From Leptospira_A sp046736045 (lineage in GTDB: Bacteria > Spirochaetota > Leptospiria > Leptospirales > Leptospiraceae), in NCBI RefSeq assembly GCF_046736045.1, contig NZ_CP177134.1, forward strand, positions 2,294,001 through 2,358,000: a stretch of DNA of 64,000 nucleotides, given 5' to 3'. Shown in pieces: positions 26,356 through 35,154 of the stretch. The position numbers and the translations under genes were made by a program. Below the pieces are notes generated by a model that was not told where the DNA came from, searched no databases, and saw only the letters and a list, made by a program, of their open reading frames with translations. Numbering within the stretch: the first letter of the stretch is position 1; each line of letters opens with the position of its first letter.

Positions 26356-26381
26356 AAGTAGGAGTCGTTTGACTTCTACTT
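26356..26381 (+). terminator. Hairpin after clpX
   Basis: Arms AAGTAGGAGTC (26356-26366) and GACTTCTACTT (26371-26381) pair over 11 positions with one G-U and a GTTT loop. It starts 10 bases after the clpX stop and overlaps the last codons of the convergent minus-strand gene. The T-rich tail is weak. Confidence 0.6.
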
Positions 26382-27485
26382 GGTTCTTCGGAATACAAAG
26401 ATGCTTAGGTTTTCGAGAGGATTTGTCAGATTTCTTTCTTTTCCCAAACCTTGCATTTTCTTTGCAATCGCGAGCAACATCTCTCTGGAGGAATTGGGAT
26501 TCAGATCCAAAAGATAATCCACAAATTCTTCCATGATCTCAAAAGAAGTTAAACCAAACTCTTGTAAGGTGCGGTCACTTCCCCAAACCAGATAATCTCC
26601 CACTTCAATTCCGTCTGCAACGGAAAATTCGTGATCGTGCACCGCGTGCCAGGAATCATCTCCGTTTCCTTCAATGACTTGGATTCCATGTTTGGAAAAT
26701 TGAAATACCGGCATATCCATGAAATGCAAAAATTGCAGTTTGTCTTTTTCCGCACCTACTCCGAATAAAGATAACTTTAATCCTGTTAGGCTGAGATGGC
26801 GGAGAGCCTTTTCTATTTTTTCGAGGACATGTTGCGTCGTATCTTCCGTATCGATAAAACTTGAAAAAATCCCGTGAACAAACAATCTTTCCGATGCCTC
26901 TGTGATTCCACCTTCCAAATGTCCTGCGAGAATCCCTACAAAACCATCCTTGGTCTTTAGTATGCGCATGTAGTCACTGTTAGCGTGTCTGACTACGCTC
27001 GGATAAGCAGAGATGTCCCAACCCGAAATTTTTTTCAATTCTATATCGGGCATGAGTTTCAGAAGGCTGGTTGCCTTGGACTCCACCCAATTCGTATCTT
27101 CGCTACCTATGGCGCCTAGGGTTCCTGTTCCTGCTTGGAATAAAGCCAGTTTGATCGAACGAATGATGGATGTTTCTTCCGTAAATTCGTCCGCTCTGCC
27201 CTCACTTGCAAAAAGATCTTTGTGTTGAATTTCACTTGAGATATGGCGGAAAATTTTATAAATAAAACCTAATAGATAGTAGGCGAGCCCCGAAACGCAT
27301 CCGGCAAATATCAAAGACAAATAAAGCCCCAACATTTTGAAAGCGATCGTACTTTTTCCGGTAGGGTTTTGCCAATGGCGGAATGCAAATTCGGATACTA
27401 AAAAAAGAATTAAAAATAGACAGAATGAGAATAGTCCGAGCAGGATCGGGATTTTCGTGCGAACACTTAATTTTATAATATTCAT
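26376..27485 (-). CDS. Two-TM protein with degenerate SpoIIE/PP2C-like domain
   Basis: A 369-residue protein with two membrane segments (about residues 12-32 and 48-72), a linker, and a cytoplasmic domain (about 140-369) that follows the layout of SpoIIE-type phosphatases. The metal-binding positions look altered. The expected GD(F/Y) region reads HANSDYMRIL, the DVSGHG motif reads AGHLEGG, and the final DNLTL-type motif reads LENLSIFVFRR. It is therefore probably not an active Mn-dependent phosphatase, if the fold assignment is right. The start overlaps the tatC stop by 4 bases (ATGA). No function is assigned. Confidence 0.6.
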   Translation of the reverse strand: MNIIKLSVRTKIPILLGLFSFCLFLILFLVSEFAFRHWQNPTGKSTIAFKMLGLYLSLIFAGCVSGLAYYLLGFIYKIFRHISSEIQHKDLFASEGRADEFTEETSIIRSIKLALFQAGTGTLGAIGSEDTNWVESKATSLLKLMPDIELKKISGWDISAYPSVVRHANSDYMRILKTKDGFVGILAGHLEGGITEASERLFVHGIFSSFIDTEDTTQHVLEKIEKALRHLSLTGLKLSLFGVGAEKDKLQFLHFMDMPVFQFSKHGIQVIEGNGDDSWHAVHDHEFSVADGIEVGDYLVWGSDRTLQEFGLTSFEIMEEFVDYLLDLNPNSSREMLLAIAKKMQGLGKERNLTNPLENLSIFVFRRTK

Positions 27486-28267
27486 ATTTTTTTATCCGAT
27501 CGTTCCAATATTTTCATGAGTATCGCTGACAGAAAAAACAAAAAACTCAATGGAGCAAGCAACATCATCATAGAAAACACATCAGGTCCGGGAGAAAGAA
27601 CAGCTGAAACGACAGCAATGATCAGAATACCTTCTCTCCATTTGGAAAGCAAAAAACCTGAGGAAAGTATCCCGATTCTTCCGAGTAAAATCAGCACAAT
27701 CGGTAACTGGAACGAAGCTCCGAATACCAAATGAAGATTAAAAAACAAATCATAATATTCATCAATAGGAAGATACGGATCAATCCCTTCCGGTCTTAAA
27801 ACCACCAGGAATACCCGCAGAAAATTTTCAAAAACGGTGAACCAACAAAGTAGTAATCCGGACCAAAAAAGTAGCGTGGAAAATAGAATGATGAACTTTC
27901 CCCATTTTTCCGTTTTGGGATCAACAGCAGGAACGATAAATCCCCAAAGGATAAAAAGCAAAATCGGTAATGCCACGAGCACGGATAACATGAACGAGGT
28001 TTTCAAATAAATGATAAACGGCGCCATCAATTGGATCTGGAAAAAATGAGCGTCTTGACCCAGAACCGCCCGGTAGGGGCTGATTAAGATGGAATGGATT
28101 TCACTTCCGAAGTAAAGAGTCACTACCATAAAAGCAAAAATCACGAGCATGGAATAGATAAGCCTTTGGCGAAGCTCTTCTAAATGTTCGCCCAAGGTCA
28201 TAACTTTTTCCCTAATTTCTGAATTTTCGGGTAAGGGGAGTGGTTTTGGTTTTTGTACTTTCGCCAA
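27482..28267 (-). CDS. tatC: Twin-arginine translocase subunit TatC
   Basis: A 261-residue inner-membrane protein with six membrane segments that binds twin-arginine signal peptides of folded cargo. The family start (MTLGEHLEELRQRLIYSML) and the conserved periplasmic/TM region (VFGASFQLPIVLILLGRIGI) are present. An N-terminal extension of about 24 residues with many prolines (KPKPLPLPENSE) precedes it. It lies 12 bases after tatA and overlaps the following phosphatase-like gene. Confidence 0.95.
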   Translation of the reverse strand: MAKVQKPKPLPLPENSEIREKVMTLGEHLEELRQRLIYSMLVIFAFMVVTLYFGSEIHSILISPYRAVLGQDAHFFQIQLMAPFIIYLKTSFMLSVLVALPILLFILWGFIVPAVDPKTEKWGKFIILFSTLLFWSGLLLCWFTVFENFLRVFLVVLRPEGIDPYLPIDEYYDLFFNLHLVFGASFQLPIVLILLGRIGILSSGFLLSKWREGILIIAVVSAVLSPGPDVFSMMMLLAPLSFLFFLSAILMKILERSDKKI

Positions 28268-28279
28268 GGTGGAACGAAT

Positions 28280-28540
28280 TTATGCTTTTTTCTTCTTTGG
28301 CTTCGCGGTTTCTTTTTCCAGAGATTCATTTTGTGGAACCGAGCTGGAAGGTTCCTCATCTGTAGAACCTGTTAAAGACTTACGAAATTCCTTGATGCCT
28401 GAACCTAGATCCTTCGCGAGCGATGGAAGTCGTTTGCCACCAAAAAAAAGCAGAGCCAAAAAAACGATCAGTGCAATTTCCCAAGGACCAAGATTGAAAA
28501 AAGCAAGCGGGGGTAGAAAAGAAATAGGAATCTGGAGCAT
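28280..28540 (-). CDS. tatA: Twin-arginine translocase subunit TatA/E
   Basis: An 86-residue protein with one membrane helix (about residues 17-36), then the hinge FFGGKRLPSLAKDLGSGIKEF amphipathic segment (FGGKRLP and LGSGIKEFRKS), and an acidic/Lys-rich tail. It forms the translocation pore with TatC. The first 14 residues are a little longer than usual; only one Met is available. It is divergent from the downstream histidine kinase gene with 24 bases between start codons. Confidence 0.9.
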   Translation of the reverse strand: MLQIPISFLPPLAFFNLGPWEIALIVFLALLFFGGKRLPSLAKDLGSGIKEFRKSLTGSTDEEPSSSVPQNESLEKETAKPKKKKA

Positions 28541-28564
28541 AATTTCCTCTTAGTTACAATATCT

Positions 28565-30505
28565 ATGCAAATGAGTCAGGAATCAAGCGGAATGATAGAT
28601 TTCTTTCGATTGTTACCGGAAACCTATTCCGGCGGAATCTATCTGTTTGAAATCGTTTCCGGGAAATTATTATACACAAACGAATATTTTCAAAAAACAT
28701 TCGGGATTTCAGGCAATCCCGGCCCGGTTGCAAAATCCGAACTTCTTCCTTTGATTCTTAAGGAAGACTGGCCCCTTTGGAAGTCTCAAACCAAATCACT
28801 TGCAGATGCTTCTGTCGGCACCCGGATTGAATTTGATATTCGGTTTGTTTTGGAAAAAGGACAACACCATCGGTGGTTTCATTTTCATGAAAAATCAGCG
28901 AGCCTTCCGCAAGTCTCCGAACAAATTTTAGGGATCGGGTATGTGAATGATGTTACGAATCAAAAAATCAACGAAGACAATATCCGCGAACAAATTCAAT
29001 TTTCGGTAAGTCTTTTTGAAAATGCATCATTGGGAATGGCTCTCCAGGACTGGGAGGGCGGATATTTTAGAGTTAATGCCCGTTTTACGGAAATCACGGG
29101 ATATTCGATTGAGGATTTGACTTATCTGAATATGAAGCGGGTGAATAAGATCGGACTTTCGAAAGAAGAAAAGGATTATTTTTCTCTTATGGGAGATGGA
29201 ATGGAATTCGGCGAATCCGTTCTTTACAGAAAGGACGGCAGACGTATCAATATTTACCGCCGAACAAATATTTTTCGAAACTCCGAAGGTAAGCCCAATT
29301 TTTATTATCTGCTGTTGGATGATTTGACGGAAAAAAAACAGATTGAATCTTACAATCTACATTCTCAAAAAATGGAGACCATTGGAAATTTGGCAGGGAA
29401 CCTTGCTCATGATTTGAACAATTACCTCCAGCCCATTCATGTATTTTCCCAATTGGGAAAAGAAATTCTTTCGAAACAAGGATTGGATCTTTCCCGGGAC
29501 AAGTTGTTCGATTATCTGGAAAAGATAGGTATGGCGGCGGATAGCGCGCGTTCTATGATTCACAGGATCATACGTTTCTCCAAAAAAACGGATGAGGAAG
29601 CCATTTCCATTGTAGAAATTTCATCCATTCTGGAATCGAACATCCCCATTTTACTTGCTGAGATTCCGAAAAATGTTCAATTGGAATGTTCTTTTTTCTT
29701 TGAGCCTCTTTTTGTGAAAATCGATCCGGTTCGTATTTGCAAGTTAATCGGTGAATTGGTGATCGGTTCCGTTTTTCCCTGGGAAGATAAAAAAGAAGGA
29801 CTCATTCATCTTTCTACAAAACAAAGTCCTCAATCACAAATAGATCCTCTGGAGGATCGGGTTCGGATTTCTTTGGAATTTACCGGGCTTGCCGTTTCCA
29901 ATTTATCCATAAATGACTTTATGCAAAAATCCATTTTTGAAGAAGAGGAAATCAAATGGAAGGGACTTTATCTGCTCAATCGTTATGTGAAAAACTGGGG
30001 AGGTGAAGTAAGACTTGAAAAACATTCGGAGAGCGATTTGATTTTGCTCATTGATCTTCCGCAGGAAAAAGAAATTTCGATAGCTCCCGCTCCCCCGACC
30101 AATACAAGTTCGAAAAATACAGGCTCGAATTGGGATATCGTATCTAAAAAGAAAATTTGGATCGTGGAAGATGATGAACCGGCAAGGGAGTCTATTGCCA
30201 CGGTTCTCTCTTTGAAAAATATCGAACCTGTTTTGTTCGAATCTTCCCATTCCGCATTAGAATATTCGAAACAGGAACTACCTGATTTTATACTTTCCGA
30301 CTATCGTATGAAAGACATGAACGGATTGAATTTGATTAGAAAACTGAAGGAAAAATCGCCTAATCTATGTGCGGTGTTGTATACGGGAAATGCGGAAGGG
30401 GTAGACTCTGAAACGTTGGAGAAGGAAGGGATATTGGTTCGAACCAAACCAATATCCATAGATGAACTTTATGAATCTATTTTATTATCGTTTGGTCTTC
30501 TTTAA
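28565..30505 (+). CDS. PAS-PAS hybrid histidine kinase with degenerate ATP-binding domain
   Basis: A 646-residue cytosolic protein. Two PAS domains (about residues 18-135 and 150-255; the second has NARFTEITGYSIEDL), HisKA with H282 in NLAHDLNN, an HATPase-like region (about 350-500), and a receiver (about 525-640) with D579 in LSDYRMKDMNG. The ATPase region looks inactive: the N-box position reads ELVIGS where two Asn are expected, and the G1 box reads FTGLAV with no Asp. It may work as a dimerisation or phosphotransfer scaffold, or take phosphate from another kinase at the receiver. The 3' end overlaps the opposing hydrolase gene by 21 bases. Confidence 0.8.
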   Translation: MQMSQESSGMIDFFRLLPETYSGGIYLFEIVSGKLLYTNEYFQKTFGISGNPGPVAKSELLPLILKEDWPLWKSQTKSLADASVGTRIEFDIRFVLEKGQHHRWFHFHEKSASLPQVSEQILGIGYVNDVTNQKINEDNIREQIQFSVSLFENASLGMALQDWEGGYFRVNARFTEITGYSIEDLTYLNMKRVNKIGLSKEEKDYFSLMGDGMEFGESVLYRKDGRRINIYRRTNIFRNSEGKPNFYYLLLDDLTEKKQIESYNLHSQKMETIGNLAGNLAHDLNNYLQPIHVFSQLGKEILSKQGLDLSRDKLFDYLEKIGMAADSARSMIHRIIRFSKKTDEEAISIVEISSILESNIPILLAEIPKNVQLECSFFFEPLFVKIDPVRICKLIGELVIGSVFPWEDKKEGLIHLSTKQSPQSQIDPLEDRVRISLEFTGLAVSNLSINDFMQKSIFEEEEIKWKGLYLLNRYVKNWGGEVRLEKHSESDLILLIDLPQEKEISIAPAPPTNTSSKNTGSNWDIVSKKKIWIVEDDEPARESIATVLSLKNIEPVLFESSHSALEYSKQELPDFILSDYRMKDMNGLNLIRKLKEKSPNLCAVLYTGNAEGVDSETLEKEGILVRTKPISIDELYESILLSFGLL

Positions 30506-31510
30506 GTTGGGTTTTGTTTGAACCGCACCGGTTGTTTTCGTAATGAACTCCGTGATTTCCTGAAATAGAAGGGGTTTGTCCGTCTCGGAATATTTGGACA
30601 AAAGCACATGTGCTCCTTTTTCCACTTTTACAAGTTTGTTGAGTGGATTTGCTTTGGGACCGGATTGGATTTTTTCAAAACCTGCAAGCATGGCGGGAAC
30701 CGAGGCGGATCTGTCTTGTTCTTCTTCCGATTTATAATAGTAGAAAACAAGAACCGGATCTTCGATATGAGACAGAGGATCTTCCTTATCTACAAATCTT
30801 TTCAGATTCATTAGATTCTGAATGGCTCCGTAGTATTGATTTTTATACCAAAATTTATAAGACTGATCTTTCGGATCCAATTCTGCGGATTTGCGGATTT
30901 TGCCCAATATGAGATCTACAAAAGTAGAACCCCAGGTGAATTTGTATAAATTTGCGGAAGGGTCCGTGAAACTATAGAAAGGTGAAGCTAAGATCACTGC
31001 GGAAATTTTATCGGGATATTTTGCCGCCAGATAAGACGAGATCAGTCCTCCCATACTGGTTCCTACCAATACCAGCTTTTCACCTAACTGAGTGGATTCG
31101 AGAAGTGCCGTTTCCGCATCTTGCAGATAAGCTTGGAACGAAGTATTCAAATGATCTTCCACATTGGTTCCGTGTCCGGGCAGGCGCACATAATAAGTGT
31201 TTGCCTGGAAATAATCGGCAACCTTATCCATAACTTCTTCCCCTTCCGCACGACTGGCTCCAAACCCATGAATGTAAAGTATGGCAATGGGAGTCTTTTC
31301 TTCACTGAATCGAATCAGTCTCTCTTCGTTACCTTCTTTGGCTCCTTCGTTTTTGCTCGTCTCCAATTCTTTTTGAAGATACGAATCGAACGGAAGGTTG
31401 GCAGATTCCGGTTGGAAACTATAATTTGGCTGGTTTAAAAAATACGTGGTTGTAAGAAAGGAGGTGAGGATGAGTAAAATTGCGGTGATCCATTTTCCAA
31501 AAATTTTCAT
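30485..31510 (-). CDS. Alpha/beta hydrolase, membrane-anchored, lysophospholipase-like
   Basis: A 341-residue protein with an N-terminal membrane or signal segment (about residues 6-24). The hydrolase domain (about 70-330) has the oxyanion region LYIHGFGASRAEGE, the nucleophile elbow VGTSMGG and a late acid/His region (PVLVFYYYKSEEEQD; KGAHVLLSKYSE). This fits serine hydrolases of the monoacylglycerol lipase/carboxylesterase type acting outside the cytoplasm. The substrate is unknown. The start is only 9 bases from the divergent PCuAC gene start. Confidence 0.82.
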   Translation of the reverse strand: MKIFGKWITAILLILTSFLTTTYFLNQPNYSFQPESANLPFDSYLQKELETSKNEGAKEGNEERLIRFSEEKTPIAILYIHGFGASRAEGEEVMDKVADYFQANTYYVRLPGHGTNVEDHLNTSFQAYLQDAETALLESTQLGEKLVLVGTSMGGLISSYLAAKYPDKISAVILASPFYSFTDPSANLYKFTWGSTFVDLILGKIRKSAELDPKDQSYKFWYKNQYYGAIQNLMNLKRFVDKEDPLSHIEDPVLVFYYYKSEEEQDRSASVPAMLAGFEKIQSGPKANPLNKLVKVEKGAHVLLSKYSETDKPLLFQEITEFITKTTGAVQTKPNLKKTKR

Positions 31511-31519
31511 GGGGTTCTC

Positions 31520-31987
31520 TTGTTTCGAAATTTAAATACAATCATTTTGACAATTATCTTTCTATTTCAAGTCAATTTGTACTTTTCATGTACAAATGCG
31601 ACGGAGGAACTACTCGTCCAGAAAGAAGAATCGGGGATACTCGCCGGATTCTGGGTGAGAAAAGTCCCTGATTCCGCCACGGTGACGGCTGGCTATGGGA
31701 AAATTACAAATTTAAGAGATACGGATGTAGAAATCCGTGGGATTCGTTCGGAAGATTTTGAAATGGTTGAATGGCATCATTCCAGTATTGATCCGTCGGG
31801 GGTAGCAAAGATGCGAAAAGTGGATTTCCCCATTCCGCTTACTTCCAATAAAGAAGTTCTTTTGGAAAAGGGTGCGGATCATTTGATGCTCATCGGTAAA
31901 AAAAAAGGTATGGGTTCGGATGTAGTCCGACTTTCCTTTGTTTTGTCTAACGGGGACACTTTAGTTTGGGATGCTTTGGTTAAATGA
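31520..31987 (+). CDS. Periplasmic copper chaperone PCu(A)C
   Basis: A 155-residue exported protein of the PCuAC (DUF461) family, which delivers Cu(I) to the CuA site of cytochrome oxidase. The signal or lipid-anchor segment ends VNLYFSC (Cys about 24). Candidate copper ligands follow the family order: His in MVEWHHSS, Met in GVAKMRKV, and the HxM of DHLMLIG. The start is TTG with GGGG 5 bases upstream. It overlaps the Sco gene frame and is divergent from the hydrolase. Confidence 0.8.
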   Translation: MFRNLNTIILTIIFLFQVNLYFSCTNATEELLVQKEESGILAGFWVRKVPDSATVTAGYGKITNLRDTDVEIRGIRSEDFEMVEWHHSSIDPSGVAKMRKVDFPIPLTSNKEVLLEKGADHLMLIGKKKGMGSDVVRLSFVLSNGDTLVWDALVK

Positions 31988-32019
31988 GTTTGGGAATTGT
32001 TTGCAGTTTAGAGAGTTGT

Positions 32020-32610
32020 ATGAAAAAAGAAATCCTTCGTTTCCGATTATTGTTTTTATTATTTATCATTTGTTTCGGTTTTATATCTGCGAATTGCAAA
32101 CCTTCCATCGAGTTCAGTGAGCTTCCGTTAGGCGGAAATTTTTCGGAAAAGGATAAGTCCGGAAAATTGGTGTCTTTGACAGACTTCCCCGAACCGGTGT
32201 TACTTGTATTTTTCGGATATACGTATTGTCCTGATTTTTGTCCGAATATGTTAACCAAAATCAAAAATGCGGAACAATCGTTAGATGAAAAAACAAAAAA
32301 TTCCTACAGAACTGTTTTTATTTCCATCGATCCTTTGCGAGATAGCCCCGAAACAGTTCAGAAATACGCCGGTTTTTTTCTAAAGAATGTATCCGGACTT
32401 TCTTTTGATCAGGCAGCTACCAACCGTTTGGTGAAACAGTATGCTGCCTTTGTGGAGGAAACAAAAGACGGAACGATTGATCATTCCACCTATGTCTATG
32501 TGTTGGATGGAAAAAGAAAAACGAGAAAGCTTCTGAAATCCACAGAGGATGCGGAAACTTTCGCAAAAACGATTACGGCACTAAGCGGCAATCCCGTTCA
32601 ATCGGAGTAG
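32020..32610 (+). CDS. SCO1/SenC copper chaperone, lipoprotein
   Basis: A thioredoxin-fold protein for CuA assembly in cytochrome oxidase. From ATG 32020 it has 196 residues, a signal ending FISANC (a probable lipidation Cys), the copper motif C70-PDF-C74 in YTYCPDFCP, and His155 in DHSTYVYVLDG. An upstream ATG at 31984 would add 12 polar residues before the signal peptide and overlap the PCuAC stop, so the internal start is preferred. Pairing with PCuAC supports a shared copper-delivery role. The 3' end overlaps opdA by 30 bases. Confidence 0.88.
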   Translation: MKKEILRFRLLFLLFIICFGFISANCKPSIEFSELPLGGNFSEKDKSGKLVSLTDFPEPVLLVFFGYTYCPDFCPNMLTKIKNAEQSLDEKTKNSYRTVFISIDPLRDSPETVQKYAGFFLKNVSGLSFDQAATNRLVKQYAAFVEETKDGTIDHSTYVYVLDGKRKTRKLLKSTEDAETFAKTITALSGNPVQSE

Positions 32611-34596
32611 AGCTTCTATCTCCGGATCTTTTCCGTAAAAATCCCGGAACAGAGACATTGCATTTTCCGAGCCGCCTTTTTCCAATACGGTTTTTCTGAA
32701 ATGTTCCGCAAGTTTCAAATCAAAGACCCCTTTATCAACAAAGGAATAATAGGCGTTTGCCGAAAGTAGTTCCGCCCATTTGTAAGAATAATAACCCGCC
32801 GCATAACCTCCGGCAAAGATATGTGAGAAAGAATTTTGAAAACGATTGAAGGCAGGAGGTCTCATTACGCTCACTTCGTCTCTGACTTGTTCCAATACTT
32901 TTTGTACTCCCGCTTCATCGGGAGACTCCAAATGAATGAGCATATCGAAGATGGCAAATTCCAATTGGCGAACCACACCCATTGCGGATTGAAAATTTTT
33001 CGCATTCACCATCACATCGATAAAAGACTGAGGGATTGTCTCTCCCGTCTGATAATGTTTGGCGAAGAGAGTCAGAACTTTCGGTTCATAGGCGAAGTTT
33101 TCCAAAAACTGGGAAGGAAATTCCACTGCGTCCCATTCCACACCGTTCACTCCGCTGACAAATGCTTCTCCCACACGGGAAAGAAGGTGATGGAGCGCGT
33201 GCCCCAATTCATGAAATAAGGTTACTACATCATTCGGTTTGAGAAGTGAAGGATGATCCTTGGTTGCGGCAGGGAAGTTCCCTATGACAAATGCAACCGG
33301 AAGAATTTCCTTTCCCTTTTCATCAATGAAATGGGGTTTCCAGTTGTGCATCCATGCTCCGCCTTTTTTATCTTTTCTCGCTTCCAGATCCAGATATAGT
33401 CTTGCTCTCACTTCTTTTTCAATCACCAAATCATAACAAAGAACGGATGAGTGCCAAACGGGAGTGTTTACTTCTTTGAATTGAATGCCGAGCAAAGATT
33501 CCAAAAATTGGAAAGTTCCTTTCGTAACGGATTCTTTTTCCAAATAAGGACGGTATTTTTCTTCTTCGTAATCGAATGTAAGTTTTTTCAACTGTTCGGA
33601 ATAAAACGTCAAATCGGAGGATTCGATTTCCGTTGCACCTTGTGTTTTTGCAAAGTCCTTCAAAGCCTTTAGTTCTTTTTCCGCGATCGGTTTTGCTTTT
33701 TCAGCAAGGTTGCGAAGAAAGTCTAATACCTGTTCGGGTGTATCCGCCACTTTCGTAGTAAGGCTAAGCTCTGCATAATTTTTAAAACCAAGCAAACTTG
33801 CTTCTTCCTTTTTGATTTGCAAAATTTCTTCCAGGATTTTGCCATTTTCGGGTGCTCGCGTGGAATAAGCTTTGTAGAGTTCCTTTCTTTTTTCGCGATT
33901 CGGACCATAGGTCATATAAGCGATGTAACTCGGGAATTGTAATGTGAATTTGTATTTGCCGTCTTCCGTTTTTGCCGAGACAAGTTCACCTTTCGGCATT
34001 CCTTTGACATCTTCTTCGGAGAGGATCATCTCGAAAGAATTCGTTGCGTTCAGTACGTTTTGAGAAAACCGATTGGTGAGTTCGGAATGGCGGATTCTCA
34101 AATCTTTCAGTTTGTTTTTTTTGTCTTGCGCGAGTCCCACACCTGATAAACGAAAATCTCTGATTTCATTTTCCAAAACTTTTTTTTGTTCTTTGTTCAG
34201 ACTCTTGTCCGATTTTTGAATTTCCAAAAAAGCATTGTATATGGATTCGTTTTGACCGAGGTCCGTATAATACTCTGTTAGTTTGGGAATGACTCTTGTA
34301 TAGATGGCTTGTGATTCTTCACTGTTTTTGACGGAGTGGATGTGAGAGAGTTCCGTGCTTAGATCGGAAAGTACCGTCTGAATGGTTTGATATGGTTTCA
34401 AAAAATTTGCAAAGCTGAGTGGTGAATGTTTCAACAAAGATTCCAACTCTTTTTTATTGGATTCCATTTTGGATTCGATGGATTTTTCTTTTTCCGGTAA
34501 ATTGTCGCTCTTAAGTTCGGGAAACATAATGCCTCTATTCTTTAGACGTCCGATGTCTTCTATCGACCAGACTTCTTGAAAAAGATAAAAGGGCAA
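32581..34596 (-). CDS. M3 family oligopeptidase (oligopeptidase A-like)
   Basis: A 671-residue zinc metallopeptidase of cytosolic OpdA/PrlC type, which degrades signal-peptide fragments and other short peptides. The zinc motif is H462-E463-LG-H466 in TLFHELGHALHHLLS, with the third-ligand region further on (NGVEWDAVEFPSQFLENF). The usual helical N-terminal half is complete. Length matches the family. There is no signal peptide. The gene is convergent with sco and overlaps it. Upstream is a gap of more than 500 bases holding two repeats, one of them (B1) in the same orientation as this gene. Confidence 0.92.
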   Translation of the reverse strand: MPFYLFQEVWSIEDIGRLKNRGIMFPELKSDNLPEKEKSIESKMESNKKELESLLKHSPLSFANFLKPYQTIQTVLSDLSTELSHIHSVKNSEESQAIYTRVIPKLTEYYTDLGQNESIYNAFLEIQKSDKSLNKEQKKVLENEIRDFRLSGVGLAQDKKNKLKDLRIRHSELTNRFSQNVLNATNSFEMILSEEDVKGMPKGELVSAKTEDGKYKFTLQFPSYIAYMTYGPNREKRKELYKAYSTRAPENGKILEEILQIKKEEASLLGFKNYAELSLTTKVADTPEQVLDFLRNLAEKAKPIAEKELKALKDFAKTQGATEIESSDLTFYSEQLKKLTFDYEEEKYRPYLEKESVTKGTFQFLESLLGIQFKEVNTPVWHSSVLCYDLVIEKEVRARLYLDLEARKDKKGGAWMHNWKPHFIDEKGKEILPVAFVIGNFPAATKDHPSLLKPNDVVTLFHELGHALHHLLSRVGEAFVSGVNGVEWDAVEFPSQFLENFAYEPKVLTLFAKHYQTGETIPQSFIDVMVNAKNFQSAMGVVRQLEFAIFDMLIHLESPDEAGVQKVLEQVRDEVSVMRPPAFNRFQNSFSHIFAGGYAAGYYSYKWAELLSANAYYSFVDKGVFDLKLAEHFRKTVLEKGGSENAMSLFRDFYGKDPEIEALLRLNGIAA

Positions 34597-34680
34597 TGGA
34601 AATTCGATCGCCCGGTGCTTCCTGCTCTTCTACTTTGTGACTTCCTGTCACGTTTATGACGAGTCATCAGAAGAGTGCGG

Positions 34681-34786
34681 GCGCCTCGATGTATTCGATA
34701 AGTGGGATTTTTCGAAACCCGACCGAGCTCTCCGCTTCAATCTTCGCGTGTCCGCGAAGGATTTCCGCTTCGATCTCTGGCGCGGG
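34681..34786 (-). repeat. Dispersed structured repeat family B, copy 1
   Basis: Read on the minus strand, it opens CGCGCCA, then GATCGA, AGCGGAAATCC, a hairpin CTTCGCG/CGCGAAG with GACA loop, GATTGAAGCGGAGAGC, TCGGTC and closes GAGGCGC. GCGCC and GGCGC (103 bases end to end) can pair, as can GATCGA with TCGGTC. Copies at 53.4 and 61.3 kb share the framework with different but still complementary stems. Confidence 0.85.
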
Positions 34787-34890
34787 ACATATGATAGGTA
34801 AGCAACTGTTATCTGGCAGATGGAAATCTTCTTCAAACGCTCCCTTGTTCCTCGAGAGCTTATCTTTTTTAGGAATAAGAATTTTTCACG

Positions 34891-35023
34891 CGGTGATGTG
34901 ATAGAAGGAGTGCATTGGGCGGCGGGTCTAGTTCCCCTCCCGAAAAGATCAGCTTCGCTGATGATTCTTCGAATACTTTTTTGCTTCTATTGGCGCAAAA
35001 AAGGGGCGGGATACCAAAATTCC
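34891..35023 (+). repeat. Dispersed repeat family A, copy 2, with insert
   Basis: Core CGGTGATGTGATAGAAGGA, then CATTGGGCGGCGGG and AGTTCCCCTCCC, aligns with copies 1 and 3. The following G-rich block AAGGGGCGGGATACC comes about 60 bases later, after an insert with its own hairpin (ATCAGC/GCTGAT around TTC). The upstream CAAAAAGG head found in copies 1 and 3 is missing here. Confidence 0.7.
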
Positions 35024-35154
35024 ATCTTATAAGCAACTCAAATTGTATTTTATCCCAAAAGATGTTCCTTTTGTTTTCGAACCTCAAGCGAGCTCTCTTT
35101 CTTCTTTCTTTTAAAATTAAAGCCGTTTACGCAGTGAACGCGACAACGAGCAGG

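Larger units (their letters stand above)
34597..35154. other. Intergenic region of 558 bases with two repeat elements
   Basis: It lies between two minus-strand genes and contains repeat B copy 1 (34681-34786) and repeat A copy 2 (34891-35023). The remaining stretches, 34597-34680, 34787-34890 and 35024-35154, show no convincing gene. All open frames here are short and have no family features. Confidence 0.7.
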
